From: Pseudomonadota bacterium
GTDB taxonomy: Bacteria > Pseudomonadota > Gammaproteobacteria > Steroidobacterales > Woeseiaceae
Assembly: GCA_027621915.1 (NCBI GenBank)
Contig: JAQCAD010000012.1
Location: forward strand, 21,280 to 85,279
DNA: 64,000 nucleotides
Direction of reading: 5' to 3'
Position numbers and translations under genes: made by a program. Positions 36,609-46,038 of the stretch are shown one piece after another (positions within the stretch are counted from its first letter, which is position 1; each line of letters starts with the position of its first letter). A model generated the notes under the pieces. That model saw only the letters and a program-made list of their open reading frames with translations, made no database searches and was not told the DNA's origin.

Positions 36609-38123
36609 ATGAGCGCCCGCGATTTGGATGTCCCTGTCCAAAGACGATCGATGCGTTTCATTCTTGATGGTGAAGTTGTCGAGATTGAAAACGTCGATCC
36701 GAATCGAACGGTCCTGCAGTATCTTCGCGAGGACCTGAGGCGGTGTGGCACCAAGGAAGGATGTGCGGAAGGCGATTGTGGGGCTTGTACGGTCGTCGTT
36801 GTTGACAGGGATGTGTCCGGCAAGCGCCTCAGGGTTAGGGCAGTCAACTCCTGCATCCAGTTTTTACCAACACTGGACGGCAAGGAGCTGCTGACAGTCG
36901 AGAGCCTGTCAACGGATGGTGAGTTGCACCCGACGCAAAAAGCGTTGGTCGATTGCCACGGATCGCAGTGCGGATTCTGTACGCCCGGCTTCGTCATGTC
37001 GCTTTTTGCGCTGCACAAAAACAATGCTGATCCAACTCGAAGGGAAATTGACGAGGCACTTGCAGGAAATCTTTGTCGCTGTACCGGCTATAGTCCGATT
37101 GTTGAAGCTGCACGTGTGATGTACGCGGATGAGCTGCAATCCAAATGTTGGCTCGGCCAGTCGAGAAGCTCTACTGTCGGCGCTGACGAACAGAGCCGGA
37201 TCGTAGCGCTTAACTCGATCGATACCGATGTGCCGCTGTGCATCGAAGGGCATGGAAGAAAATTTTTCGCGCCAAGGGAGCTTGACCATTTCGCCGATCT
37301 TGTCGCCCTGCATCCGGACGCGACAATCCTGTCAGGTGGTACTGACGTGGGCCTCTGGGTGACCAAGCAGCAGCGCGACCTGCCCATCATCATTTACACG
37401 GGAAATGTCGCCGGACTGAATGAATGCTTGGTCGACGATGGTTATCTGGATATCGGAGCGGCTGTTTCGCTGACCGACGCGATGCCACTGATCATCGAGA
37501 ATTATCCAACGCTTGAGGAATTATTCGTTCGCTTTGCTTCGCCACCCATTCGCAATGCAGGAACGCTCGGCGGCAATATTGCGAATGGATCGCCGATAGG
37601 CGATTCGATGCCGGCTCTGATCGTTCTGGAGACTGAGGTGGTCCTGCGCACCGGCGGAAGTACGCGATCTGTCGCGTTGAACGATTTCTACCTGGCGTAT
37701 CAACGGACTGCACTTCGGCCTGGCGAATTCATCGAGAGAATCCGGATACCGTTGCCCGTCGAAGGTGAGCAGGTTCAGAGCTACAAGATTTCCAAGCGTT
37801 TCGATCAGGATATTTCTGCCGTGTGCGGCGCCTATCGCCTGCAGCTTGCGGATGGGAAGGTCGAAAAGATTGGTGTGGCTTACGGCGGCATGGCTGCCAT
37901 CCCGTCACGTGCATCGTTGTGTGAGCAATCGCTGATGGGTCAGGAGTGGAGCGAGGCGTCCGTCAGCCGCGCAATGCAGGCACTGGATAAGGATTTCTCG
38001 CCAATATCGGATATGCGCTCATCCAGTCAGTATCGCCGCAACGTTTGCAGGAATTTACTGAGGCGCTTCTATCTCGAGACCAGTGCTTCGGTAATTGAGA
38101 GGGTGTATTCCATTGGGCGCTGA
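36609..38123 (+). CDS. xdhA: Xanthine dehydrogenase small subunit (FAD/2Fe-2S)
   Basis: The 504 aa redox subunit of xanthine dehydrogenase. Two [2Fe-2S] domains come first: GCAEGDCGACTVVV (residues about 54-67), then SQCGFCTPGFVMSL and NLCRCTGYSPIV. The FAD-binding domain follows (about 210-500) with LSGGTDVGLWV and TLGGNIANGSPIGDSMP. It passes electrons from the molybdenum subunit to NAD. The end overlaps the start region of xdhB. Confidence 0.96.
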   Translation: MSARDLDVPVQRRSMRFILDGEVVEIENVDPNRTVLQYLREDLRRCGTKEGCAEGDCGACTVVVVDRDVSGKRLRVRAVNSCIQFLPTLDGKELLTVESLSTDGELHPTQKALVDCHGSQCGFCTPGFVMSLFALHKNNADPTRREIDEALAGNLCRCTGYSPIVEAARVMYADELQSKCWLGQSRSSTVGADEQSRIVALNSIDTDVPLCIEGHGRKFFAPRELDHFADLVALHPDATILSGGTDVGLWVTKQQRDLPIIIYTGNVAGLNECLVDDGYLDIGAAVSLTDAMPLIIENYPTLEELFVRFASPPIRNAGTLGGNIANGSPIGDSMPALIVLETEVVLRTGGSTRSVALNDFYLAYQRTALRPGEFIERIRIPLPVEGEQVQSYKISKRFDQDISAVCGAYRLQLADGKVEKIGVAYGGMAAIPSRASLCEQSLMGQEWSEASVSRAMQALDKDFSPISDMRSSSQYRRNVCRNLLRRFYLETSASVIERVYSIGR

Positions 38124-40446
38124 CGCAATTACATCCAGGGCCAATAGCAAGATTGCCGGCGCCGTCGGTACTGCGGTTCCGCACGACAGTGCTCGGCTGC
38201 ACGCCACGGGACGAGCAGCATACACCGATGACATTCCAGAGCCGCGTGATGTACTCCATCTGGCCGTAGGAATGAGCGCAAAACCGCATGCGCGCATTCG
38301 CCGCATTGATCTTGCTGCTGTTATTTCAGCGCCGGGCGTTGTGGCAGTCATGACGGCAGCAGACATACCCGGTGAAAATAATTGTGGCCCGGTCGTACAC
38401 GACGACCCGATTCTTGCGCCAGGCCTGGTCCAGTATGTCGGGCAGGCCGTGTTTTCCGTCGCCGCCGGATCTGTCGACCAGGCGCGAAGGGCAGTGCGAC
38501 TGGCAAAGATTGAATACGAGGCCCTGGACCCGATTCTCGACATTCGCAAGGCGATCGCAGCGAAGTCATTCGTGCTGCCTACTCAAAAAATCGAACGAGG
38601 CGACAGCAAATCAGCGATTGCAAACGCAGCCCACCGCCTCAATGGCAGCGCAACACTGGGAGGCCAGGATCAGTTTTACCTGGAAGGCCAGATAGCAATG
38701 GCGCTGCCAGCCGAAGACGGCGACCTGTTTGTCTACAGCTCGACACAACACCCGGGAGAGATTCAGCTCCTTGTTGCGGAAGCGACTGGCAAGACATTGA
38801 AGGATGTCATCGTCGAATGTCGTCGCATGGGGGGCGCATTTGGCGGTAAGGAAAGTCAACCGGCGCTGATCGCGTGCATAGCCGCATTGATGGCGCAAAA
38901 GACTGGCAGGGCATGCAAGCTTCGACTCGATCGCGATACCGATATGATCATGACCGGCAAGCGCCACGATTTCGTCGTCGACTACGAAGTCGGATTCAAC
39001 GAACGCGGCAGAATTGAGGGTATCGAGTTCATGTTCGCATCGCGTTGCGGCATGTCAGTCGATTTGTCCGGCGCGATTAATGATCGCGCGATGTTTCATT
39101 GCGACAACGCTTATTTTCTCGACAACGTTACGATCGTGTCGCACAGGTGCAAGACGAACACCGTGTCCAACACGGCATTTCGTGGTTTCGGCGGCCCACA
39201 GGGCATGTTCGGAATAGAGCTGGTCGTGGATGATATCGCCAGGCACCTGGGTGTTGATCCGCTCGAAGTTCGGCGCGAGAACTTTTACGGGATCGGTGAA
39301 CGAGACACAACGCAGTACAGGCAAAAAGTCGAGGACAACATTATTCATGAGATCGTTGACGAGCTTGTGCGCACTTCGGATTATCGAAAACGTGTTGCGA
39401 AAGTCAGAGAATTCAACCAGGCGAGCCCGGTTTTAAAACGTGGCATCGCACTGACACCAGTCAAATTCGGCATTTCATTTACTGCCACGCATCTCAACCA
39501 GGCGGGGGCGTTGCTGCACGTATATACCGATGGCACAGTTCACCTGAATCACGGCGGCACGGAAATGGGCCAGGGGCTGTTCACCAAGGTCGCCCAGGTT
39601 GTCGCGAACGAACTGCAGATCGACATTGACAGAATCAAGATCACGGCATCCGACACGAGCAAAGTGCCGAATGCATCGGCGACAGCGGCCTCGAGCGGGT
39701 CCGATATGAATGGCAAGGCGGCACAGATTGCGGCGAAAAAAATTAAAGACCGGCTAACAGAATTCGCCGCCAATCATTTCTCGGTCACGGAACTGGATGT
39801 TGTATTCGGCAACAACGAAGTTCGCGCTGGCAACAACACGGTTTCATTTGCCGAGCTTGTTCGTCTGGCCTGGTTTTCCCGAATCTCTCTATCGGCGACG
39901 GGGTTCTATCGCACGCCAAAGATCAATTACGATCGAGCTACCTTTAGTGGCAGACCGTTTTTCTACTTCGCGTACGGTGCAGCAGTCTCGGAAGTAATCA
40001 TCGATACGCTGACCGGCGAACATCGTCTGACGCGAGTCGATATTTTGCACGATTGCGGAGCATCGCTGAATCCGGCGATTGATATGGGTCAGATCCAGGG
40101 TGGTTTCATTCAGGGCGTTGGATGGCTGACCTCCGAGGAGCTGTGGTGGAATGCGGAAGGTGAGTTAAAAACGCATGCGCCCTCGACCTACAAGATTCCA
40201 GCCTGCTCCGACGTGCCGGAAGATTTTCGCGTGCGGATGCTGGAGTCATCGCCGAACCGCGAAGAGACGATCTACCGCTCAAAGGCAGTCGGCGAGCCGC
40301 CGCTGATGCTCAGCCTGTCCGTTTTCCACGCCATACGCGATGCGGTGGCCAGCGTCAGCAATAATACGAGGCGACCTCGGCTTGATTCGCCGGCAACACC
40401 GGAAGCCGTGTTGAACGCAGTTACTGAGCAGCAAGTCAGTGAATAA
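38113..40446 (+). CDS. xdhB: Xanthine dehydrogenase large (molybdopterin) subunit
   Basis: Oxidises hypoxanthine and xanthine to urate at a molybdenum centre. About 777 aa. PHDSARLHATGRAAYTDD is the N-terminal hallmark. GGAFGGKES (residues about 240-248), AFRGFGGPQG with the substrate arginine, and the C-terminal KAVGEPPLML with the catalytic glutamate are present. I favour the TTG at 38113: GAGAGGG lies about 9 nt upstream, and the overlap with xdhA is then 11 bp. A TTG at 38095 is the alternative. The end overlaps xdhC by 8 bp. Confidence 0.95.
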   Translation: MGADAITSRANSKIAGAVGTAVPHDSARLHATGRAAYTDDIPEPRDVLHLAVGMSAKPHARIRRIDLAAVISAPGVVAVMTAADIPGENNCGPVVHDDPILAPGLVQYVGQAVFSVAAGSVDQARRAVRLAKIEYEALDPILDIRKAIAAKSFVLPTQKIERGDSKSAIANAAHRLNGSATLGGQDQFYLEGQIAMALPAEDGDLFVYSSTQHPGEIQLLVAEATGKTLKDVIVECRRMGGAFGGKESQPALIACIAALMAQKTGRACKLRLDRDTDMIMTGKRHDFVVDYEVGFNERGRIEGIEFMFASRCGMSVDLSGAINDRAMFHCDNAYFLDNVTIVSHRCKTNTVSNTAFRGFGGPQGMFGIELVVDDIARHLGVDPLEVRRENFYGIGERDTTQYRQKVEDNIIHEIVDELVRTSDYRKRVAKVREFNQASPVLKRGIALTPVKFGISFTATHLNQAGALLHVYTDGTVHLNHGGTEMGQGLFTKVAQVVANELQIDIDRIKITASDTSKVPNASATAASSGSDMNGKAAQIAAKKIKDRLTEFAANHFSVTELDVVFGNNEVRAGNNTVSFAELVRLAWFSRISLSATGFYRTPKINYDRATFSGRPFFYFAYGAAVSEVIIDTLTGEHRLTRVDILHDCGASLNPAIDMGQIQGGFIQGVGWLTSEELWWNAEGELKTHAPSTYKIPACSDVPEDFRVRMLESSPNREETIYRSKAVGEPPLMLSLSVFHAIRDAVASVSNNTRRPRLDSPATPEAVLNAVTEQQVSE

Positions 40447-41503
40447 GTGGATCACCGATCTCTCGGACCTGTTCAACCGGGGTGAGCCATCTGTTCTCGT
40501 GACCGTCGCATCGGTTCGGGGTTCGGCACCGCGCGAGGTGGGCGCAAAGATGATCGTCACGTCGAAAGAAACGATCGGCACGATCGGCGGTGGGCAGCTC
40601 GAATACCAGTGCACCAGAATCGCGTGTGAGCAGCTCAAAAGCGGCAGCGACAGCGATGCCGGCAAGCTGACAAGGCGATTCGCGCTGGGCGCAAACTGCG
40701 GCCAGTGTTGTGGCGGCGTGGTTGAGGTGTTGTTTGAAAAAGTCACTGCTTCATCTTCGGGATGGTTGCCGGCTCTTGATGCGCTTTATAACGAGCAAGT
40801 GTCCCTGACAGTCGCAACATCCACTGCAATGCCGCCTCGCAAATACCTTATAACGACCGAATCCTGCGCCTCGTTCGGCGGCGACTCACCTTGTCCAGAT
40901 GAAATTCTGGAGGCCGGACGGTCAATGTTGGCCGACGAATCCGAAGCTCGAAGTTTAGACGGTTATCTGCTGGAGCCCGTCAGGCCAACAACATTCAATA
41001 TCGCGATTTTCGGCGCCGGGCATGTTGGTGCTGCATCTGTCGATGTGCTTTCCCGACTCGATTGCACAATTCGCTGGATAGACAGTCGCAGAAATATTTT
41101 TCCGGTATCAACGCCGGATAACGTGCTCGCGGTCTCGTCGGCCGATCCTGTCCGCGAAATACCGGCGATGCCGAGCGGTTCCTTCTTCATCGTGATGACT
41201 CACAATCACTCCCTCGATCAGGAAATCTGCACAGAGGTGTTACAACGCGAGGACTTCGCTTATTGTGGATTAATTGGATCTCTGTCGAAGCGGCGACAAT
41301 TCGAACGCCGGATGAAGAAGCTGGGCATGCGTGACGAACTGCTCGAGCGCCTGGTATGCCCGATCGGTGTGTCCGGCGTTCTCGGCAGGAAGCCAGCGGA
41401 AATCGCGATTTCTTTGGCCGCGGAGATTCTCAAAGTTCGCGATGTGTCGATCAGGAGTAAGACCGCAACCGACCGGATACAGGATTACCTTCGGGCTTTG
41501 TGA
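40439..41503 (+). CDS. xdhC: Xanthine dehydrogenase accessory protein XdhC
   Basis: Binds molybdenum cofactor and inserts its sulfurated form into XdhB. The 354 aa protein has an N-terminal XdhC/CoxI domain (VTVASVRGSAPREVGAKM, residues about 20-37, and CGQCCGGVVEVLFE) and a C-terminal Rossmann domain (NIAIFGAGHVGAAS) with GLIGSLSKRRQF. The GTG start overlaps xdhB, which suggests matched translation. It ends 14 bp before puuD. Confidence 0.95.
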   Translation: MNKWITDLSDLFNRGEPSVLVTVASVRGSAPREVGAKMIVTSKETIGTIGGGQLEYQCTRIACEQLKSGSDSDAGKLTRRFALGANCGQCCGGVVEVLFEKVTASSSGWLPALDALYNEQVSLTVATSTAMPPRKYLITTESCASFGGDSPCPDEILEAGRSMLADESEARSLDGYLLEPVRPTTFNIAIFGAGHVGAASVDVLSRLDCTIRWIDSRRNIFPVSTPDNVLAVSSADPVREIPAMPSGSFFIVMTHNHSLDQEICTEVLQREDFAYCGLIGSLSKRRQFERRMKKLGMRDELLERLVCPIGVSGVLGRKPAEIAISLAAEILKVRDVSIRSKTATDRIQDYLRAL

Positions 41504-41517
41504 AAAAGAACTATTGA

Positions 41518-42702
41518 ATGGACGCATATATCGTTGAATGGCTGAATATCCTCGCACGCTGGGCGCACTTCGTAACCGGCATTGCCTGGATCGGTTCATC
41601 GTTCTACTTCATCTGGCTCGACAATCATCTCGAGGCGCCGAAAGATAAAGACGACGATACCAGGGGCGTCGGTGGCGAACTCTGGTCCGTGCACGGGGGC
41701 GGCTTTTATCACTCGCAGAAATACCTTGTTGCGCCGAAGGTTCTTCCGGAAACCCTGCATTGGTTTAAGTGGGAGGCTTACACGACCTGGATTTCGGGCA
41801 TGTTTCTCCTGGCGCTCGTGTACTGGTACGGCGCGGAGGTCTACCTGATCGATCGTACTGTCGCGGATCTAAGTCCGGCGGCGGCGGTTGGTTTTGCTGT
41901 CGGAATTCTTGCGGGCGGATGGTTCGTCTATGACCTGATGTGCAGATCTGCACTGGGTCGAAATGACGGCATCTTCGCCGTCGTTCTTTTCTCCATGACG
42001 GCAGTGCTGGCATGGGGGCTTTGCCAGCTTTACAGCGGACGCGGTGCCTATATTCACTTCGGCGCAGTGCTTGGGACGATCATGGTCGCGAACGTTTTCT
42101 TCGTTATCATCCCGGGGCAGCGGCGGATGGTCGACGCATTTGCACGAAATGAGGACCCGGACCCGGCTGATGGCATTCGCGCCAAGCAGCGCTCAGTGCA
42201 CAACACCTATTTCACTTTGCCGGTGTTGTTCGTGATGACCAGCAACCACTATGCGCTGACATACGGTCACGAATACAACTGGCTGATACTGATGGGCATT
42301 ACGTTGGCAGGTGCACTGATTCGTGTTTATTTTGTTGCCCGCCACAAAGGCCGGACGTCGCCGCTGCCCGCAATAATCGCGATGCTGATCATAATTGCCG
42401 TTGCTGCCGCTATTGCACCGAAATCACGGGCAGCGACTGTGCAAAGCGTCAGTATGGAGACGGTTCGATCCGTCATTGATAGTCGCTGTACGATGTGCCA
42501 CTCGTCCACACCAACACACGATGCTTTTCCTGCCGCGCCGGGTGGTGTGATGTTTGACACAGAAGATCAGGTCCTGGCGGAGGCAACGCGCATACATCAG
42601 CAAACCGTGGTGCTTAAAGTGATGCCGATAGGAAATTTGACAGAGATGAATGATCAGGAGCGCGCGCTCATTGACTCCTGGTATCTTTCTCGCAATGACT
42701 GA
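41518..42702 (+). CDS. puuD: Urate hydroxylase PuuD (membrane protein with C-terminal cytochrome c domain)
   Basis: Oxidises urate to 5-hydroxyisourate with electrons going to the respiratory chain rather than to O2/H2O2. The 394 aa protein has about eight helices forming the PuuD domain (RWAHFVTGIAWIGSSFYF, residues about 14-31, then SVHGGGFYHSQKY) and, after the last helix, a small cytochrome c domain with the haem motif CTMCH. Such proteins replace soluble urate oxidase in many proteobacteria; no uricase gene is present here. The stop overlaps the uraD start. Confidence 0.95.
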   Translation: MDAYIVEWLNILARWAHFVTGIAWIGSSFYFIWLDNHLEAPKDKDDDTRGVGGELWSVHGGGFYHSQKYLVAPKVLPETLHWFKWEAYTTWISGMFLLALVYWYGAEVYLIDRTVADLSPAAAVGFAVGILAGGWFVYDLMCRSALGRNDGIFAVVLFSMTAVLAWGLCQLYSGRGAYIHFGAVLGTIMVANVFFVIIPGQRRMVDAFARNEDPDPADGIRAKQRSVHNTYFTLPVLFVMTSNHYALTYGHEYNWLILMGITLAGALIRVYFVARHKGRTSPLPAIIAMLIIIAVAAAIAPKSRAATVQSVSMETVRSVIDSRCTMCHSSTPTHDAFPAAPGGVMFDTEDQVLAEATRIHQQTVVLKVMPIGNLTEMNDQERALIDSWYLSRND

Positions 42703-43198
42703 ACGCGAATACACAGTTGAGGAATTCGTTAGACGTTACGGCGGAATTTACGAGCACTCTCCATGGGTGGCGGAAGAGGTGTTTGGCAGCGACATCGATC
42801 CCGACGACACGGAATTACTTGCTACGCTTTTTGCAGAGTGTGTCGATAACGCGTCGCACGATCGCAGGCTGACGCTGATTCGGGCACATCCCGATCTGGC
42901 CGGGCGCGCGGCGATCGCAGGAGAACTGACACTTGCATCAACCGATGAACAGTCGAGTGCCGGCATCGATCAGTGTTCACCGGAAGAATTCGCTCGATTC
43001 GAAGAAATGAACGACCGTTACAAAGAGACATTCAAATTCCCTTTTGTCATGGCTGTGCGTGGCAGTAACCGAAAGGCCATACTCGCTGCTTTTGAAGAGC
43101 GTCTTGCGAACAGTCCTCTGGAAGAATTTGAACGGGCCATCAGCGAGATACATAAAATAGCGAGATTAAGGCTCAAAACGATGCAAAATCATGAATGA
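42695..43198 (+). CDS. uraD: OHCU decarboxylase
   Basis: Decarboxylates 2-oxo-4-hydroxy-4-carboxy-5-ureidoimidazoline to S-allantoin. I chose the ATG at 42695 (167 aa), which overlaps the puuD stop in ATGACTGA and gives the family N-terminus. The hallmarks YGGIYEHSPWVAE, RAHPDLAGRAA and SSAGIDQCSPEEF carry the catalytic His and Glu/Ser residues. PFVMAVRG is the conserved late motif. The product allantoin then needs an allantoinase, which is not encoded next to it. Confidence 0.95.
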   Translation: MTEREYTVEEFVRRYGGIYEHSPWVAEEVFGSDIDPDDTELLATLFAECVDNASHDRRLTLIRAHPDLAGRAAIAGELTLASTDEQSSAGIDQCSPEEFARFEEMNDRYKETFKFPFVMAVRGSNRKAILAAFEERLANSPLEEFERAISEIHKIARLRLKTMQNHE

Positions 43199-44180
43199 GA
43201 AGAATCCTTTCGGTGAGTGGATTCGACTGGAGCAGCCGCGCCTTGGTACGCGCGTGGTTTTTGCGACTGACGATTTCTTCGCACCGAAGGAACGAATGAT
43301 CGATGCGGCCGAGCCGGTATGGAAAGAAGGCGTTTACGACGACCATGGCAAGTGGATGGATGGCTGGGAATCCCGGCGAAAGCGCGTCGCGGGATACGAC
43401 TCTGCGATTGTCCGGCTCGGGATTTCCGGCGTTATTCACGGATTCGACATCGATACCAGTTTTTTCACCGGCAATTACCCGCCCGCCGCGTCGATAGATG
43501 TGTGCACAAGTGATGAGATTAATCCGGGTGCGGACGCCACGTGGCGCGAACTCTTGTCGAGAGCGGATCTTGAGGGGGGCGCACATAATTATTTTGCGGT
43601 AGACAGCGAAACGGCAATTACACATGTGCGTCTCAATATCTATCCTGACGGTGGTGTCGCCCGACTGCGGATTTACGGCGAGGTCCGACCCGCCCCATTG
43701 GCGTACCCGGCAAATGAAACCATCGACCTTCTAAACATGCGAAACGGCGGCAGGGCGCTGATTGCCAGTGACGAACACTACGGGAACATGCACAACCTCA
43801 ATTTGCCCGATGAGGGCACGCACATGGGTGATGGCTGGGAAACCGCGCGTCGAAGAGGCCCTGGAAACGATTGGGTGATATTCGAACTTGGCCGGCCGGG
43901 AACCATTGAGGAGATCGATGTCGATACGGCATTTTACAAAGGGAATTACCCGGATCGCGTGGAGGTGCGCGCGGCAAACGTGGCCACAACTGACAGACTG
44001 GAGCCAGACAGCGAGAGCTGGCCGGTACTTCTGCCGGTCAGCAAACTTGAAATGGACAGAAATCATTTGTTTGTCAAAGAGCTTCATGACGTCGGCGTCG
44101 TTTCACATATCAGGATGAACATATTTCCCGATGGCGGTGTCATGCGACTTCGGGTCAGGGGAAAACCTCATGGTCGATAG
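43191..44180 (+). CDS. alc: Allantoicase
   Basis: Hydrolyses allantoate to ureidoglycolate and urea. The 329 aa protein consists of two copies of the allantoicase beta-domain (residues about 15-165 and 185-325). Matching segments in the copies are KWMDGWESRRKR with GNYPPAASIDVC, and MGDGWETARRRG with KGNYPDRVEVRA. NIYPDGGVARLRIYG and NIFPDGGVMRLRVRG end the two halves. The start overlaps uraD by 8 bp, and the end overlaps the ureidoglycolate lyase start. Confidence 0.95.
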   Translation: MNEKNPFGEWIRLEQPRLGTRVVFATDDFFAPKERMIDAAEPVWKEGVYDDHGKWMDGWESRRKRVAGYDSAIVRLGISGVIHGFDIDTSFFTGNYPPAASIDVCTSDEINPGADATWRELLSRADLEGGAHNYFAVDSETAITHVRLNIYPDGGVARLRIYGEVRPAPLAYPANETIDLLNMRNGGRALIASDEHYGNMHNLNLPDEGTHMGDGWETARRRGPGNDWVIFELGRPGTIEEIDVDTAFYKGNYPDRVEVRAANVATTDRLEPDSESWPVLLPVSKLEMDRNHLFVKELHDVGVVSHIRMNIFPDGGVMRLRVRGKPHGR

Positions 44181-44673
44181 AATACTGAAACCGCTGCCGC
44201 TGACGGCGGAGCGCTTCGCCCCGTTCGGCGACGTGATTGAAACATCTGCGACGAATACCCAGGGCATGAATGATGCTCGCTTCGAGCGTTTCGATGACAT
44301 GGCTGACATTGACGTCGATACCGAAAACGGCGGTCACGTGGCGATCAGCATCGCGCGCAGCAAAACGCCTTCGGTTTTTCCGCATCGATTCGACATGGTT
44401 GAGCGACACCCGCTGGGTAGCCAGGCCTTCATCCCGCTGGCGCCGTTTCCGTTCACCATCGTGGTGGCCCCGCGCGGCGAATCGGTGGATGTCAACGATC
44501 TCGAAGCTTTCGTCACCAATGGCAGGCAAGGCATCAATTATCATCGCGGCACGTGGCATATGCCGTTGATTTCGACCGAGGAAGGTCAGCGTTTCCTGAT
44601 TGTCGATCGCGCGCCGGGTGAGCGCAATTGCGAGACGGTCATCCTTGAAGAGGCAGTAATTCTCAGTCTTTGA
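44170..44673 (+). CDS. allA: Ureidoglycolate lyase
   Basis: Splits ureidoglycolate to glyoxylate and urea. The ATG at 44170 has AGGGGA upstream and gives 167 aa, the normal length, starting with LKPLPLTAERFAPFGDV. The conserved INYHRGTWHMPLI (residues about 125-137) and ERHPLGSQAF are clear. It is the last gene of the purine operon that begins with uraH. Urea and glyoxylate are the end products, and no urease is present in the window. Confidence 0.95.
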   Translation: MVDRILKPLPLTAERFAPFGDVIETSATNTQGMNDARFERFDDMADIDVDTENGGHVAISIARSKTPSVFPHRFDMVERHPLGSQAFIPLAPFPFTIVVAPRGESVDVNDLEAFVTNGRQGINYHRGTWHMPLISTEEGQRFLIVDRAPGERNCETVILEEAVILSL

Positions 44674-44754
44674 TCTCTACATACCACTCTTGCGGAGTTG
44701 ATCGAGGAACTGCGCGAAGAATAAATCCGCTCGCGACCCTGGCTAACAGAAAAA

Positions 44755-44783
44755 GTCATTGCGAGGAGCGTGGCGACGAAGCT
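44755..44783. repeat. REP-like interspersed element fragment
   Basis: GTCATTGCGAGGAGCGTGGC and the following bases up to about 44783 match the form of the widespread ATTGCGAGGAGCG-type repeat seen in many proteobacterial genomes. It lies between the convergent allA and phosphoribosyltransferase genes, the usual place for such elements. Only one copy is present in this window. Confidence 0.45.
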
Positions 44784-44791
44784 ACTGGTGA

Positions 44792-45397
44792 TCAGGCTGC
44801 CGGTTTTTTCCTTCTCGATTGCGCCAGCGCCGCAAGACGGTCAATTACCGGTCGAATTTCGGTCTTGTTGTCGCGCAGTTCCTCGATCGACATGCCGCAG
44901 AGTTCGTAAGGCAGGATCAACCAGTCGCTGGTTTCATGCACGTAGAAGTCGGGTGGCCGAATCGTTTTATCAGTTGGACGGTACCAGACTGTCGCAATGC
45001 GAATATCGTGCGGAAGATTGCGCCGTGATTTCTTCTTTAACTGCTGGATGACGGCATTCACGCTCGAACCCGTGCTGTAAGCATCGTCGACTATTAGCAT
45101 CGAATGGTGCTCAGAGACCCGTTCATGCAGGTAGCGGAGTCCGTGGGCCCGAATTTTTTCCGCCTTGTCCACCATCTTCGAATATGACGGCTGGCCCTCG
45201 TAAGACGTGCGAATTGCAATGTGGTCGGTTTTGATGCCGAAGTGATCAAGACCTTCCTGGACGGCGATACCGACCGCACTGCCACCACGCCACAGCCCGA
45301 CCAGGAAATCCGGTCTGAATCCGGACCGATGAATATTGGCTGCGAGTTGAAATGAATCGAGGAGCAGGTCGTCGGCCGCGATGAATGTCTTTTTCAT
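44792..45397 (-). CDS. Phosphoribosyltransferase (purine, HPRT/XPRT-like)
   Basis: Type I phosphoribosyltransferase of 201 aa. The PRPP-binding signature is LIVDDAYSTGSSV (residues about 100-112), and the N-terminal loop FLVGLWRGGSAVG and the DHIAIRTSYEG segment fit the family. I chose the ATG at 45397, with GAAGAG upstream. It is a close paralogue of the divergent gene at 45473 (shared pattern LL-DSF-L, WRGG-VG-AVQE, SDHIAIRTS), which is separated by 75 bp. Position beside the purine degradation operon suggests salvage of hypoxanthine, xanthine or guanine, but the base cannot be read from the sequence. Confidence 0.85.
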   Translation of the reverse strand: MKKTFIAADDLLLDSFQLAANIHRSGFRPDFLVGLWRGGSAVGIAVQEGLDHFGIKTDHIAIRTSYEGQPSYSKMVDKAEKIRAHGLRYLHERVSEHHSMLIVDDAYSTGSSVNAVIQQLKKKSRRNLPHDIRIATVWYRPTDKTIRPPDFYVHETSDWLILPYELCGMSIEELRDNKTEIRPVIDRLAALAQSRRKKPAA

Positions 45398-45423
45398 TTT
45401 TGGCTCTTCTTTTGGCGATCCGG

Positions 45424-45456
45424 TTGAGCGTGTAGTATTACGAATCGCATTATAAC
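45424..45456 (+). promoter_or_regulatory. Possible promoter of the plus-strand phosphoribosyltransferase gene
   Basis: TTGAGC at 45424 followed 18 bp later by CATTAT at 45448 gives a weak sigma-70-like pair in the 75 bp gap between two divergent paralogous genes. The gap is so short that the two promoters must overlap or abut. Confidence 0.28.
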
Positions 45457-45472
45457 GACAAAAGGCCATCCG

Positions 45473-46030
45473 ATGGACAAGACTGTCCTCTCCGCACAGG
45501 ATCTTCTCGAGGATTCTTTCCGCCTGGGCGTGAAAATTCTGGAAAGCGGATTCGAGCCGACGCTGATCATTGCAATCTGGCGGGGCGGCACACCGGTCGG
45601 TATGGCCGTCCAGGAAGTATTCGCCTACTGCGGCGTCAAATCAGACCACATTGCGATCAGAACGTCGTCTTACGTAGGTGTCGATGAACGAGGCGCAGTA
45701 GCCATACACGGGCTCAATTACATCATCAAGAAAATCCGCCGCGAAGATCGCGTGCTGATCGTTGATGACGTGTTCGATACCGGCAATACGATCAGGGCGG
45801 TGGTCCAGGAGATCAAGGATCGTGCGCGCGGAAATACACCGGAAGAGATTCGAACCGCAGTTCCCTGGTACAAACCCAGTCGCAATGAAACGGACATGGT
45901 GCCGGACTTTTATCTGAAGGAAACCGCCGAGTGGCTGGTGTTCCCTCACGAACTTGACGCGTTGACGCCTGAAGAGATGCAACAGACCAGACCGCGATTG
46001 CACCAGATCGTCTATGGCGATTCCGCATGA
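45473..46030 (+). CDS. Phosphoribosyltransferase (purine, HPRT/XPRT-like), paralogue
   Basis: A 185 aa type I phosphoribosyltransferase with the PRPP signature LIVDDVFDTGNTI (residues about 96-108), IAIWRGGTPVGMAVQE and SDHIAIRTSS. It resembles the divergent neighbour along nearly its whole length, including the C-terminal ETAEWLVFPHELDALTPEEM segment (neighbour: ETSDWLILPYELCGMSIEEL). AAAAGG lies upstream of the ATG. Two copies may differ in base preference (for example hypoxanthine versus xanthine/guanine). It is followed 8 bp later by the LOG gene. Confidence 0.86.
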   Translation: MDKTVLSAQDLLEDSFRLGVKILESGFEPTLIIAIWRGGTPVGMAVQEVFAYCGVKSDHIAIRTSSYVGVDERGAVAIHGLNYIIKKIRREDRVLIVDDVFDTGNTIRAVVQEIKDRARGNTPEEIRTAVPWYKPSRNETDMVPDFYLKETAEWLVFPHELDALTPEEMQQTRPRLHQIVYGDSA

Positions 46031-46038
46031 ATCGGTGA

